The notes beneath the pieces were generated by a model. The model made no database searches. It was not told the DNA's origin and was given only the letters and a program-made list of their open reading frames with translations. Made by a program: the position numbers and the translations under genes. Below, in pieces: positions 46,435 through 54,263 of a DNA stretch of 64,000 nt. The stretch lies in contig CAITBM010000107.1 in assembly GCA_903890485.1 (NCBI GenBank), positions 44,339 to 108,338 of the forward strand, in the 5' to 3' direction. The DNA comes from an uncultured Opitutaceae bacterium (GTDB taxonomy: Bacteria > Verrucomicrobiota > Verrucomicrobiia > Opitutales > Opitutaceae). Positions within the stretch are counted from its first letter, which is position 1. The number at the start of each line of letters is the position of its first letter.

Positions 46435-47202
46435 ATGACCCGAAAGAAACTGATCGCCGGCAACTGGAAGATGAACAAGACCTCGGCCGACGCCGTGTCT
46501 CTGGCCCGCGACCTGGTCGCGGCCGTGGGGACCGCGCCCGAGGTGGAGGTCGTCATTTGCCCCCCGTTCACGGCGCTGGAGGCCGTGGCCAAGGTGGTGG
46601 ACGGCTCCCTGATCAAGCTCGGGGCGCAGAACATGCACTACGAGGCCTCGGGCGCGTTCACCGGCGAGGTGTCGGCCCCGATGCTGCGCGCCATTTTCAC
46701 GACCCACGTGATCCTCGGCCACAGCGAGCGCAGGACGCTCTTCGGGGAAACCGACGAGCTCGTGAACAAGAAGGTCCTCTCGGCCCTCAAGAACCAGCTT
46801 AAGCCCATCCTCTGCGTGGGCGAGAGCTTGGCCGAGCGCGAGGCGGGATCGACGCTCAAGGTCGTGCAGACCCAGACCGAGCGCGGCCTGGAGGGGGTCA
46901 GCAAGGAGCAGGCCTCGACGCTCGTTGTCGCCTACGAGCCCGTGTGGGCGATCGGCACCGGCAAGGTCGCCACCACCGAGCAGGCGCAGGAGGTGCACGC
47001 GTTCATCCGGGGGCTCCTCACCAAGCACTACGGAGAGGCGATCTCCCAGAAGGTGCGCATCCTCTACGGCGGCTCGATGAAGCCCGCCAACGCCCCGGAG
47101 CTCCTCGCCCAGAAGGACATCGACGGCGGGCTGATCGGCGGCGCAAGCCTCGAGGCCCGCAGCTTTGTCGAGCTGATCAAGGCCGCGGCGGCGATCGCCT
47201 AG
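46435..47202 (+). CDS. tpiA: Triosephosphate isomerase
   Basis: A 255-residue TIM barrel. The opening KLIAGNWKMNK has the catalytic Lys, VILGHSERR has the His, and VVAYEPVWAIGTGKVA has the Glu followed by the mobile loop. The phosphate-binding GGSMKPAN and IGGASLEA complete it. It interconverts dihydroxyacetone phosphate and glyceraldehyde 3-phosphate. Last gene of the operon, 33 bp after pgk; convergent with the next gene. Confidence 0.97.
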   Translation: MTRKKLIAGNWKMNKTSADAVSLARDLVAAVGTAPEVEVVICPPFTALEAVAKVVDGSLIKLGAQNMHYEASGAFTGEVSAPMLRAIFTTHVILGHSERRTLFGETDELVNKKVLSALKNQLKPILCVGESLAEREAGSTLKVVQTQTERGLEGVSKEQASTLVVAYEPVWAIGTGKVATTEQAQEVHAFIRGLLTKHYGEAISQKVRILYGGSMKPANAPELLAQKDIDGGLIGGASLEARSFVELIKAAAAIA

Positions 47203-47206
47203 CTCC

Positions 47207-47800
47207 CTACGGCTTTGCGGGGACGGCCGGACCGCTTGGGTTCGGCTCCCCGTAGCGCTTGCGCAGCCTCTCCTTCGCGCGCTCGGCGGACTCCCGGGCG
47301 AACGCCTCAAGGCTCCCATCGTTCTGGTGGGCGAGGAGCGTGTCGACCTCGGGAATCGTGAGTTCCTCCCGCATCTTCAGGGCCCGGTAGATCTTCAGCA
47401 TGGCCACCCAACCCGGGTAGGGGTTCGGGTCCTGCTTGCCCGTCTCCAATTGGGTCTTCACGGAACCGGCGAGGTAGGCCCCGAGGAGGAGTCCCCTCTC
47501 GCTCGAATTCCTGAGCTCGGAAAGGCCCTTTTTAAGGTCGCACCACGGCACCGCGTCCTGTCCCAGGTCGACCACCACGTCGTCGCTCTCGAGCGAATAC
47601 TTGAGGATCGTGTTGGAGGCACGGGCCACCTCCCGGTTGTTGTCCGCCTCGTGCCGGCTGCCGGAATAGTCACCCGCGGCGTTGGCCTCGAAGGCGTGGA
47701 TTGCGTCGAGCACGTCCTCCCGCGTCACCGGGGACGACGCGCGGAGGGGACACAGGGACACAAGGAGCGCGGCCAAGGCGCCAAAAAGGATTCGGGGCAT
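47207..47800 (-). CDS. Exported hypothetical protein
   Basis: A 197-residue protein with a signal peptide (PRILFGALAALLVSLCPLRASS). The remainder is helical and charged, with VLDAIHAFEANAAGDYSGS, a VVVDLGQDAVPWCDLKKG segment and a C-terminus rich in Glu, Arg and Lys. I recognise no family. The longer upstream frame (to 47848) is unconserved. It is convergent with tpiA (4 bp apart) and is followed upstream by the polyprenyl synthase gene on the same strand, 51 bp away. The single mature cysteine is unlikely to be structural. Confidence 0.7.
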   Translation of the reverse strand: MPRILFGALAALLVSLCPLRASSPVTREDVLDAIHAFEANAAGDYSGSRHEADNNREVARASNTILKYSLESDDVVVDLGQDAVPWCDLKKGLSELRNSSERGLLLGAYLAGSVKTQLETGKQDPNPYPGWVAMLKIYRALKMREELTIPEVDTLLAHQNDGSLEAFARESAERAKERLRKRYGEPNPSGPAVPAKP

Positions 47801-47851
47801 TAAGGGGGTAGGACCCCCCACGTCACCCAATCGCAGCGGACATTGCAACGC

Positions 47852-48739
47852 TTAGTGGGTGCGCCCGACCAGCGTCTCGAAAAGCCAGCGCAGGAAGGCC
47901 GTGTCGCCGGGCAGCCTGCCCAGGGACGCGATCGCCCGGTCGGAGTGCTCCCGGGCGATCCTCCTTGCCTCGTCGATCCCGTGCACCGAGACGTACGTCG
48001 ACTTCCCGCTCCGGGCATCCTTTCCGGCGGTCTTCCCGAGGGTCGCCGTGTCCATGGTGGCGTCGAGGACGTCGTCCACGATCTGGAAGGCCAGGCCCAG
48101 CTCGCGGCCGGTCTCCCCTAGGGTCTCCAGCGAGCCGGCGTCGGCCCCCCCGCAGAGCCCGCCCATGGCGAGGGAGGCCTCGATCATGGCGGCGGTCTTG
48201 TTCAGGTGGATGTACCGCAGGGCCTCGGGCGTCGCCCCGCTCCCCCGCTCGGCCAGGAGGTCCTCCATCTGGCCCCCCACAAGGCGCCGGCTTCCGGCGG
48301 CATCGGCAAGCTGGCGCACCAGGGACGCGGCAAGCGCCGGGGTGGGGGCGTAGGACTCCGCCAGGATCGCGAACGCGCGGGTGAGGAGTGCGTCGCCGGC
48401 CAGGAGCGCCGTCGCCTCGTCATAGGCCCGGTGCGCCGTCGGTCGCCCGCGCCGGAGGTCGTCGTTGTCCATGCACGGCAGGTCGTCGTGGATCAGGGAG
48501 TAGGTGTGGATGCACTCGACCGCGACGGCGGCCGGCAGGGGATCCCCCTTTTGCCCTCCGCCGAAGAGGCGCGCGGCCGAAACGAGCAAAACGGGCCTCA
48601 GCCGCTTTCCCCCGGCAGCCATCGAGTACCGCATGGCCTCGTGCAGGCGCGCCGACGGCTCGATGGCGCCAGGAAGCAGGCGGTCGATCGCCCTCTCCAC
48701 GCCCTCGATCCGCTCCCGGAGCTCCTCGCCGTAGTCCAT
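47852..48739 (-). CDS. ispA: Short-chain polyprenyl diphosphate synthase (IspA-like)
   Basis: A 295-residue trans-prenyltransferase. The first aspartate-rich motif is DDLPCMDNDDLRRGRP and the second is FQIVDDVLD, with GGKRLRPVLL near the N-terminus. The two residues between the Asp pairs of the first motif, and its length, fit the farnesyl/geranylgeranyl group rather than long-chain synthases. The product supplies undecaprenyl, quinone and carotenoid pathways. It is divergent from the FmdB-like gene. Confidence 0.93.
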   Translation of the reverse strand: MDYGEELRERIEGVERAIDRLLPGAIEPSARLHEAMRYSMAAGGKRLRPVLLVSAARLFGGGQKGDPLPAAVAVECIHTYSLIHDDLPCMDNDDLRRGRPTAHRAYDEATALLAGDALLTRAFAILAESYAPTPALAASLVRQLADAAGSRRLVGGQMEDLLAERGSGATPEALRYIHLNKTAAMIEASLAMGGLCGGADAGSLETLGETGRELGLAFQIVDDVLDATMDTATLGKTAGKDARSGKSTYVSVHGIDEARRIAREHSDRAIASLGRLPGDTAFLRWLFETLVGRTH

Positions 48740-48827
48740 GGGGTTTAGTCAGCTAAATTGGGGATCACCTGCCGAGAACAAACTCGCCAAGCCCGTGGCC
48801 TTGGCCCATATAAGCGCGGTCCACCCG

Positions 48828-49106
48828 ATGCCCACCTACGAGTACGCTTGTTCAAAGTGCGGTCACCAGTTCGAGCAGTTCCAGTCCATGCGGGACCTGC
48901 CGCTGAAGAAATGCCCGAAGTGCAAGAAGTTGGCCCTTAAGCGCCTGATCGGCGGGGGAGCCGGGCTGATCTTCAAGGGAAGCGGCTTCTACATCACCGA
49001 CTACAAGAACAAGGGCATGGCCTCCTCGGCCGCGGCCGAGTCGAAGGCGGCAACCCCCAAGGCGGCGGAGGCCCCGGCCAAGGCGGCCACTCCCACGAAG
49101 AAATAA
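48828..49106 (+). CDS. FmdB-family zinc-ribbon protein with Ala/Lys-rich tail
   Basis: A 92-residue protein. The N-terminal 42 residues are the FmdB-type zinc ribbon (MPTYEYACSKCGHQFE, then CPKCKK), with two CxxC pairs. The segment LIGGGAGLIFKGSGFYITDY is also standard. The last 30 residues are Ala/Lys/Pro/Thr-rich and probably unstructured. FmdB proteins are putative regulators of uncertain function. The start is set at MPTYEY; the in-frame codons upstream are unconserved. It is followed at 13 bp by the TM protein. Confidence 0.9.
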   Translation: MPTYEYACSKCGHQFEQFQSMRDLPLKKCPKCKKLALKRLIGGGAGLIFKGSGFYITDYKNKGMASSAAAESKAATPKAAEAPAKAATPTKK

Positions 49107-49119
49107 CCTCCTTCCCCCC

Positions 49120-49806
49120 ATGATCTCCAAAGCAAAGAAGGCACAGAAGGGCCCGAGTTGGTTCGAGGTCCTGTTTGGCGCGCTCCTGAGTGTGGCGCTC
49201 GGCGTGGTCCTGGGCGCCGCCTACCTGATCACCAAGCCCGTTCAGACCGTTAAGGAAATCCCGAAGGACGCGCCGTCGGGCGCCGTCTATTACCTCGAGG
49301 GGGTCCGCGACTTCAACAAGTCGATGGTCATCGAGGAAAAGCGCAAGGAACTCTCGGCAGGGCAGTCCATTTCGGTGGAGGAGGGGGAGCTGAACGCCTT
49401 CATCGGCAGCCTCTCCAAGCCGTCCGGCTCGGCAGCGTCGAAGCCTGCGGACAAGAGCGCCCCGCCCGCTGACGCGAAGTTGATCGAGGCCGGCACCCTG
49501 AACATCCGGATCCGCGGCGGGAAGATCCAGTTTGCGACGCCCGTCAACTACAACATCTACGGCTTCACCGGGGCGGTCATCGTTCAGGCCACCGGGACCT
49601 TTGTGAAGGACGGGCCCGGATTCGTCTTCAAGCCCGAGTCCTCCTATGCCGGCGGCTGCCCGCTCGCGCGCATCCTGGTCATCAAGGACATCATCTTTAA
49701 CAAATTCCTCTTCGCCCTGCCGGTCCCCGAGGACATCCGCTCGGCCTGGTCGAAGGCCTCGGACGTCTCGATCGAGGGGTCGACCCTCAAGCTGAAGATG
49801 CCGTAG
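49120..49806 (+). CDS. Single-span membrane protein, unrecognised
   Basis: A 228-residue protein with one N-terminal transmembrane helix (WFEVLFGALLSVALGVVLGAAYL) and a large, probably periplasmic, domain. The domain holds SVEEGELNAFIGSLSK, a linker with SKPADKSAPPADAK, and beta-rich KIQFATPVNYNIYGFTGAVIVQATG and GGCPLARILVI. I do not recognise the family. It lies between the FmdB-like gene and murJ, 18 bp upstream of the latter, which hints at an envelope role but proves none. Confidence 0.75.
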   Translation: MISKAKKAQKGPSWFEVLFGALLSVALGVVLGAAYLITKPVQTVKEIPKDAPSGAVYYLEGVRDFNKSMVIEEKRKELSAGQSISVEEGELNAFIGSLSKPSGSAASKPADKSAPPADAKLIEAGTLNIRIRGGKIQFATPVNYNIYGFTGAVIVQATGTFVKDGPGFVFKPESSYAGGCPLARILVIKDIIFNKFLFALPVPEDIRSAWSKASDVSIEGSTLKLKMP

Positions 49807-49824
49807 GCGGGCGGGGAAGACCGC

Positions 49825-51399
49825 GTGTCGAAGAGCCTCAAGAGCATCGGGGTCATCTCGTTCCTGACGGTCGTCTCGAGGGTGCTCGCGCTCGTGCGAG
49901 ACTCCCTGGCGTTCGCGATCTTCGGCTCGGGGTGGCTCTACTCGGCCTTCCTGACGGCCTTCATCCTGCCGAACCTCTTCCGCCGCCTTCTGGCCGAGGG
50001 CTCCATGACGGCGGCCTTCGTGCCCACACTCCAGGAGGAGCTCCACGCCAACGGGAAGGAGGGCACGTTCAGGCTCCTCTCCAAGGTCGCATCCTGGCTC
50101 CTCGTGGTCACGGGCGCCCTGGTCGGACTGGCGGCGCTCCTCTTTAGCCAGTCGCGGCTCCTCTCTGGGCACGACGAGAAATGGTACCTCGCTGCGGACC
50201 TGGCGGTGCTCCTCTTCCCGTACCTCTCCCTCATCAGCCTGGCGGCCGCCTGCAGCGCGGCACTGAACGTGCACCAGCACTTTGTGGAGCCCGCGCTCTC
50301 ACCGATCTGGCTTAACCTGGCGATGATCGGGACCCTGGCCGGAGCCGGCCTGCACTTCGCCCACACCCCGCTAGGCGAGGTGCACTGGCTCTGCGCGGGC
50401 GTCCTTTTGGGCGGGTTCCTGCAGATGGCGGTGCCGGCAGCGGTCCTCATCAACATGGGCTGGCGGCCGACGTTCGACCTGGGCCTCTCCCCGCGGGTCC
50501 GCGAGATCGCGCTCCTGATGACCCCGGGGATATTCGGGACGGCGATCTACCAGATCAACTTCTCGGTGTCGCGGTTCATCGCCTTCTCGCTCGACGACTC
50601 CTCGGTCACGTACCTCTACACGGTGAACCGTCTGATGGAGTTCCCGATCGGGGTTTTCGCGGTCGCCGTGTCGACGGTCGTCTACCCGCTCATCGCCGCC
50701 CACGCCGTGAAGGGCGACTTCCGCTCGATGGCAAGCGACTTCCAGAAGGGAATCCGGCTGATCCTGATCATCAACGTGCCGGCGGCCGTGGGCCTGGCGC
50801 TGATCAGCGGCCCCTTGATCCGGCTGATCTACATGCACGGCCACGGAACCGCGGAGGACGCCCACCGGATGGCGCTCCTGCTCTCGCTCATGGTGATCGG
50901 GCTCCCGTTCTTCTCGGTCGTGAACCTGACCGTGCGGGCGTTCTACGCGGTGAAGGACACGAAGACCCCCGTCCGGGTCGCCCTGATCGACTTCGGGATC
51001 AACATTGGCGTCACGCTCCTGCTGATCCACTGGCTGGGCGTCGTGGGGATCGTGGTGGCGAGCACTACGGCGATCATCGCCCAGACCTTCCTGCTCGGCC
51101 GCGCGCTCGTTAGGCGCCTGCCCGAGATGCACCTTTCCCCGCTCATCCCGAGTGTCGGCAAGGTGGCGGGGGGAACGGCCCTGATGGCGATCGTGGTCGC
51201 AGGCGGCCTGCGCCTCCTGCCCCTCCTCGGCCTCCAGGCCCGCGGGACCGACCTGGTCTCGGTCGCGGTCCTTGTCCCCTTGGCCGTGGGCGCCTACGGC
51301 CTCTCACTCTGGCTCATGAGGATCGAGGGCCGGGACGACCTGGAAGCCATCCTCATTCGCCTGCCCGTTCTTGGGAGGTTATTGCGCTCCCGGCTTTGA
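49825..51399 (+). CDS. murJ: Lipid II flippase MurJ
   Basis: A 524-residue MATE-like MOP-superfamily protein with about 14 hydrophobic segments, starting at GTG. Family-specific stretches are VVSRVLALVRDSLAFAIFG and FILPNLFRRLLAEGSMTAAFVP at the N-terminus. MurJ moves lipid II across the inner membrane for peptidoglycan synthesis. It is followed at 39 bp by the nitroreductase gene, whose function is unrelated. The Arg-rich N-terminal half matches the lipid-head-group cavity. Confidence 0.95.
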   Translation: MSKSLKSIGVISFLTVVSRVLALVRDSLAFAIFGSGWLYSAFLTAFILPNLFRRLLAEGSMTAAFVPTLQEELHANGKEGTFRLLSKVASWLLVVTGALVGLAALLFSQSRLLSGHDEKWYLAADLAVLLFPYLSLISLAAACSAALNVHQHFVEPALSPIWLNLAMIGTLAGAGLHFAHTPLGEVHWLCAGVLLGGFLQMAVPAAVLINMGWRPTFDLGLSPRVREIALLMTPGIFGTAIYQINFSVSRFIAFSLDDSSVTYLYTVNRLMEFPIGVFAVAVSTVVYPLIAAHAVKGDFRSMASDFQKGIRLILIINVPAAVGLALISGPLIRLIYMHGHGTAEDAHRMALLLSLMVIGLPFFSVVNLTVRAFYAVKDTKTPVRVALIDFGINIGVTLLLIHWLGVVGIVVASTTAIIAQTFLLGRALVRRLPEMHLSPLIPSVGKVAGGTALMAIVVAGGLRLLPLLGLQARGTDLVSVAVLVPLAVGAYGLSLWLMRIEGRDDLEAILIRLPVLGRLLRSRL

Positions 51400-51438
51400 C
51401 AAATGCCGGGACTAAAGCTCGTTCACTTTCCACCACTC

Positions 51439-52089
51439 ATGACATCCATTGCCGCAAAGACCCTCACCGACGCCCTCCAGTGGCGCTACGCAACGAAGAA
51501 GTTCGACGCTTCCAGGAAGATCCCAAAGGAGACCTGGGCGGCCCTCGAAGAGGCGCTGATCCTCGCGCCCTCCTCTTACGGCCTCCAGCCCTGGAAGTTC
51601 GTCGTCGTGGACGACCCGGCGACCCGCGAGAAGCTCTCCGCCGCGTCCTGGGGCCAGCGCCAGCCCGTCGACTGCTCGCACTTCGTGGTCCTTGCCGCGC
51701 GCAAGAACTACAGCGCAGGCGACCTGGAGCGCTACATCAGCCGGAGCGCCGAGGTGAGGAAGATCAGCCCCGACGCCCTGAAAGGCTACGCCAACGTGAT
51801 CTCCGGAAGCCTTGACCGCGCGCGTCAGGGGGGTTTCCTCGACTCCTGGATGAGCCGCCAGGTCTATATCGCCCTCGGGCAGCTGATGACCGCCGCCGCG
51901 CTCCTCGCGGTCGACACGTGCCCGATGGAGGGCCTGGAGCCCGCCAAGTACGACGAGATCCTGGGCCTTGCGCCGCAGGGCTACTACACCCTCTGCGCCT
52001 GCGCCGCCGGCTACCGCTCCTCTGACGACAAGTACGCCAGCGAGCCCAAGGTGCGCTTCAATCCCTTAGAGGTCCTGATCCACGTCTAG
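51439..52089 (+). CDS. NAD(P)H-dependent nitroreductase-family protein
   Basis: A 216-residue flavoprotein of the NfsB/FRase I type. The FMN-binding region is WRYATKKFDASRKIP and PSSYGLQPWKFVVV at the N-terminus, with LGLAPQGYYTLCACAAGYRS near the end. Such enzymes reduce nitroaromatics, quinones or flavins, and some handle dihydropteridine. ATG at 51439 was chosen because conserved sequence starts right after it. It is 20 bp upstream of the MDR-type reductase gene, so a joint oxidoreductive role is possible. Confidence 0.88.
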   Translation: MTSIAAKTLTDALQWRYATKKFDASRKIPKETWAALEEALILAPSSYGLQPWKFVVVDDPATREKLSAASWGQRQPVDCSHFVVLAARKNYSAGDLERYISRSAEVRKISPDALKGYANVISGSLDRARQGGFLDSWMSRQVYIALGQLMTAAALLAVDTCPMEGLEPAKYDEILGLAPQGYYTLCACAAGYRSSDDKYASEPKVRFNPLEVLIHV

Positions 52090-52109
52090 CCGGGAACCCC
52101 AAAAAAACC

Positions 52110-53111
52110 ATGCGCGCCCTCCAGATCGAGTCCATCGGCAAGATTTCGGCGGCGCAGGTTCCCGACCCGGTGGCCGGTCCCGCCGAGGCGCTCGTCTCGC
52201 TGCGGGCCGCGGCCCTGAACCACCGCGATGTCTGGATCAAGCTCGGGCAGTACGCGGGCCTTAAGTACCCGTGTGTCCCGGGCTCGGACGGGGCGGGGGT
52301 CGCGGTGGCCGTGGGGCAGGGGGGCGACGCCTCCTGGATCGGCCGCGAGGTGATCATTAACCCGTCCTTTGCATGGGGCCCGGGGGAGTCGGCCCAGGGG
52401 CCAGACTTCTCGATCCTCGGGCTCCCGCGCCAGGGAACCCTGGCCGACCTGATCGCAGTCCCCGTCGCCCAGCTCTCGGCCAAGCCCGCGCACCTCTCCT
52501 TCGAGGAGGCGGCCGCCCTCCCGCTTGCCGGGCTCACGGCCTGGAGGTCGCTCTTAAGCCGTGCCCGCCTGGTCGGGGGGGAGCGGGTCCTCGTCACCGG
52601 GATCGGGGGCGGGGTGGCGGTCTTTGCGCTCCAGTTCGCCGTGGCCAGCGGCAACGAGGTGTGGGTCACCTCAAGTTCCGACGAGAAGATCCGTCGCGCC
52701 GTCGCGCTCGGGGCCAAAGGCGGGTTTCGCTACGACAACGAGGGATGGGCCCAGTCGGCGGCGAAGGCCCCCGGCCCGTTTGACGTCATTATTGATAGCG
52801 CCGGCGGCCCCGGTTTCGCGAACCTGGTGGACGTCGCCGCCCCGGGCGGGCGCATTGTCTTCTTCGGGGCCACGCGCGGAAACGCCCCGGAACTGGCCCT
52901 AAGGAAGGTCTTCTGGAAGCAGCTCTCGGTCCTCGGCTCCACCATGGGCAGCCCCTCGGACTGGGCGGCCATGACCGAGTTCGTCGGGCGCCACTCCGTG
53001 AAGCCCGTGGTCGGCGAGGTCTTCCCCTTTGCCCGCGGCTCGGAGGCCTTCGACCTGATGGAGCGCGGGGGCCAGTTCGGGAAGATCGTGATCAGGCACG
53101 ACCCGTCCTAG
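52110..53111 (+). CDS. MDR-family quinone/alcohol oxidoreductase
   Basis: A 333-residue medium-chain reductase. The N-terminal catalytic fold has LNHRDVWIKLGQYAGLKYPCVPGSDGAG and the NADP Rossmann part is VLVTGIGGGVAVFALQFA. The structural-zinc cysteine cluster is absent, so it is either quinone-reductase-like (zinc-free) or a zinc-reduced alcohol dehydrogenase. The substrate is unknown. It is the last gene of the run before the GC-poorer island. Confidence 0.87.
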   Translation: MRALQIESIGKISAAQVPDPVAGPAEALVSLRAAALNHRDVWIKLGQYAGLKYPCVPGSDGAGVAVAVGQGGDASWIGREVIINPSFAWGPGESAQGPDFSILGLPRQGTLADLIAVPVAQLSAKPAHLSFEEAAALPLAGLTAWRSLLSRARLVGGERVLVTGIGGGVAVFALQFAVASGNEVWVTSSSDEKIRRAVALGAKGGFRYDNEGWAQSAAKAPGPFDVIIDSAGGPGFANLVDVAAPGGRIVFFGATRGNAPELALRKVFWKQLSVLGSTMGSPSDWAAMTEFVGRHSVKPVVGEVFPFARGSEAFDLMERGGQFGKIVIRHDPS

Positions 53112-53323
53112 CTATCGACCTACTTTTTGCCGGGCCACCGGTTTGGTAAGGGGACTTGCCCCAAAACAGGAAAGGCTGTTTCGGCTGTCAATAGTCGGCA
53201 CTTGCCGGACGACATTAACTGGACCGCACGCCTGGCAATTGTAGGTAGAGAGTTTCCAGGTGCCACGGGCCTCGTAGCCGATCCTTATCTTTCGCGTCCC
53301 AGGTTTCGAGGATTTGTCCGAAG

Positions 53324-53348
53324 TTGACAGGGTGTGACAGAGTCACAC
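53324..53348 (+). promoter_or_regulatory. Promoter -35 element and perfect dyad upstream of the toxin-antitoxin pair
   Basis: TTGACA at 53324-53329 is followed at 53332-53348 by the perfect 7-3-7 inverted repeat GTGTGAC-AGA-GTCACAC, in the place of a promoter spacer. The dyad is positioned to be the operator bound by the antitoxin, as in HigBA-type autoregulation. The corresponding -10 box is weak. It resembles a CRP half-site pair but the spacing (5 instead of 6) is wrong. Confidence 0.45.
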
Positions 53349-53357
53349 TGTGAGTAA

Positions 53358-53701
53358 GTGGAATTCATCGAATCACTAACCTTTACCCGTATCATTACGG
53401 AATTGGTCAGCGACGACGACTATGCCGAATTTCAGAGTGAGCTTGCAAAACACCCGGAACGTGGAGGCCCGATGGCCGAGTGCGGCGGAATCGAAAAACC
53501 CGAATGGCTCTTGAAGGCAGAGGCAAGAGCGGTGGAGCTAGAGTAATCTATTATTACCTGAAGAATCACGAAACCATCTACTTGTTATACTCTTTCACTA
53601 AGGGCGAGGCCGACAATCTTTCCGCAGCGGGGAAGAAATCCATGCGAGAGTGGTCTCAACACATCAAAGCATCCTACCATGACCAAAGAACACATTTTTA
53701 A
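53358..53701 (+). pseudogene. RelE/HigB-like toxin gene, single-base frameshift
   Basis: The reading frame from GTG 53358 encodes MEFIESLTFTRIITELVSDDDYAEF, the start of a HigB/RelE-type mRNA-interferase toxin, but stops at 53546. The other half, with GRGKSGGARVIYYYLKNH and IYLLYSFTKGEADNLSAAGKK, is in the -1 frame, ending at 53701. One extra base in the A-run at 53494-53498 restores a protein of about 114 residues matching the family throughout. The run of five A suggests a real single-base deletion or a read error. It overlaps the antitoxin start by 23 bases. Confidence 0.85.
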
Positions 53702-53984
53702 CGAGAAAGAGCTTATCGATAGCCTCCAGGAGACATTGGCGCACGCCAAGGGGAAGCTTACGCTAAAGACGACGAGAGTGCCCAGGCCAACCCGCTCTAT
53801 GTCCCCGGCTAGAATTTCGCTCATCCGCCGCAAAATGAAGGCAAGCACCCCGGTGTTTGCCGCGTACCTCAATGTAACTGCCGATACTGTTCGTGGTTGG
53901 GAGAAGAACAGACGCAGGCCCTCTGGCCCTGCAATGAAGCTCCTGGAGATCGCAGACAAAACTCCCGGAGTATTCGTCGGGTAA
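53679..53984 (+). CDS. HigA-like XRE-family antitoxin
   Basis: A 101-residue helix-turn-helix protein. The C-terminal half has the typical recognition pattern: ISLIRRKMKASTPVFAAYLNVTADTV, then RGWEKNRRRPSGPAMKLLEI. The N-terminal part is Arg/Lys rich and would bind the toxin. It follows a disrupted toxin, so the antitoxin might persist as an orphan regulator. Base composition is visibly lower in GC than the flanking housekeeping genes, consistent with transfer. Confidence 0.88.
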   Translation: MTKEHIFNEKELIDSLQETLAHAKGKLTLKTTRVPRPTRSMSPARISLIRRKMKASTPVFAAYLNVTADTVRGWEKNRRRPSGPAMKLLEIADKTPGVFVG

Positions 53985-54070
53985 TCCAAGGGCGCTCATA
54001 GGCAAGCGCCTCGGATGCCGCCCTTTTCGTAGCTGCTCGGGATTGAGCATCACTCGTAAATTGCCGCTTT

Positions 54071-54128
54071 GGCACAGCGGATAACATACAGGGTGCCTTG
54101 CCGGGGTCACTCCGAGCCCAACCCTGGC
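54071..54128. promoter_or_regulatory. Two adjacent stem-loops upstream of manC
   Basis: GGCAC (54071-54075) can pair with GTGCC (54093-54097), and GCCGGGGT (54100-54107) pairs with ACCCTGGC (54121-54128) across a 13-base loop with one G-U pair. The region lies between the antitoxin stop and manC and has no coding signal. The arrangement looks like a structured leader or small RNA but is not a family I recognise; it is not a tRNA (no acceptor stem or TTC loop). Confidence 0.35.
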
Positions 54129-54263
54129 GATAAGGGGCGGAAACGGCGCCGGGCATGGGGATCCCAATAGCCCGTTCGATATGCCCTTTAAAACCTTCGA
54201 CGGCGGGCTCATTCCGGCTTGGCGCGGGGCCGTTCGCCCGCGAGTCTCCCAGGGATAACCCTG

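Noticed and set aside
53332..53348. CRP site
   Set aside because: TGTGA and TCACA are present but separated by 5 instead of 6 bases; better explained as the toxin-antitoxin operator.
53490..53505. Programmed -1 frameshift in the HigB-like gene
   Set aside because: The site GAA-AAA-CCC does not permit good re-pairing of both tRNAs in the -1 frame, so a deletion or read error is simpler.
54060..54128. tRNA-like sequence before manC
   Set aside because: A D-arm-like hairpin exists but there is no 7-bp acceptor stem, anticodon arm or TTC loop.
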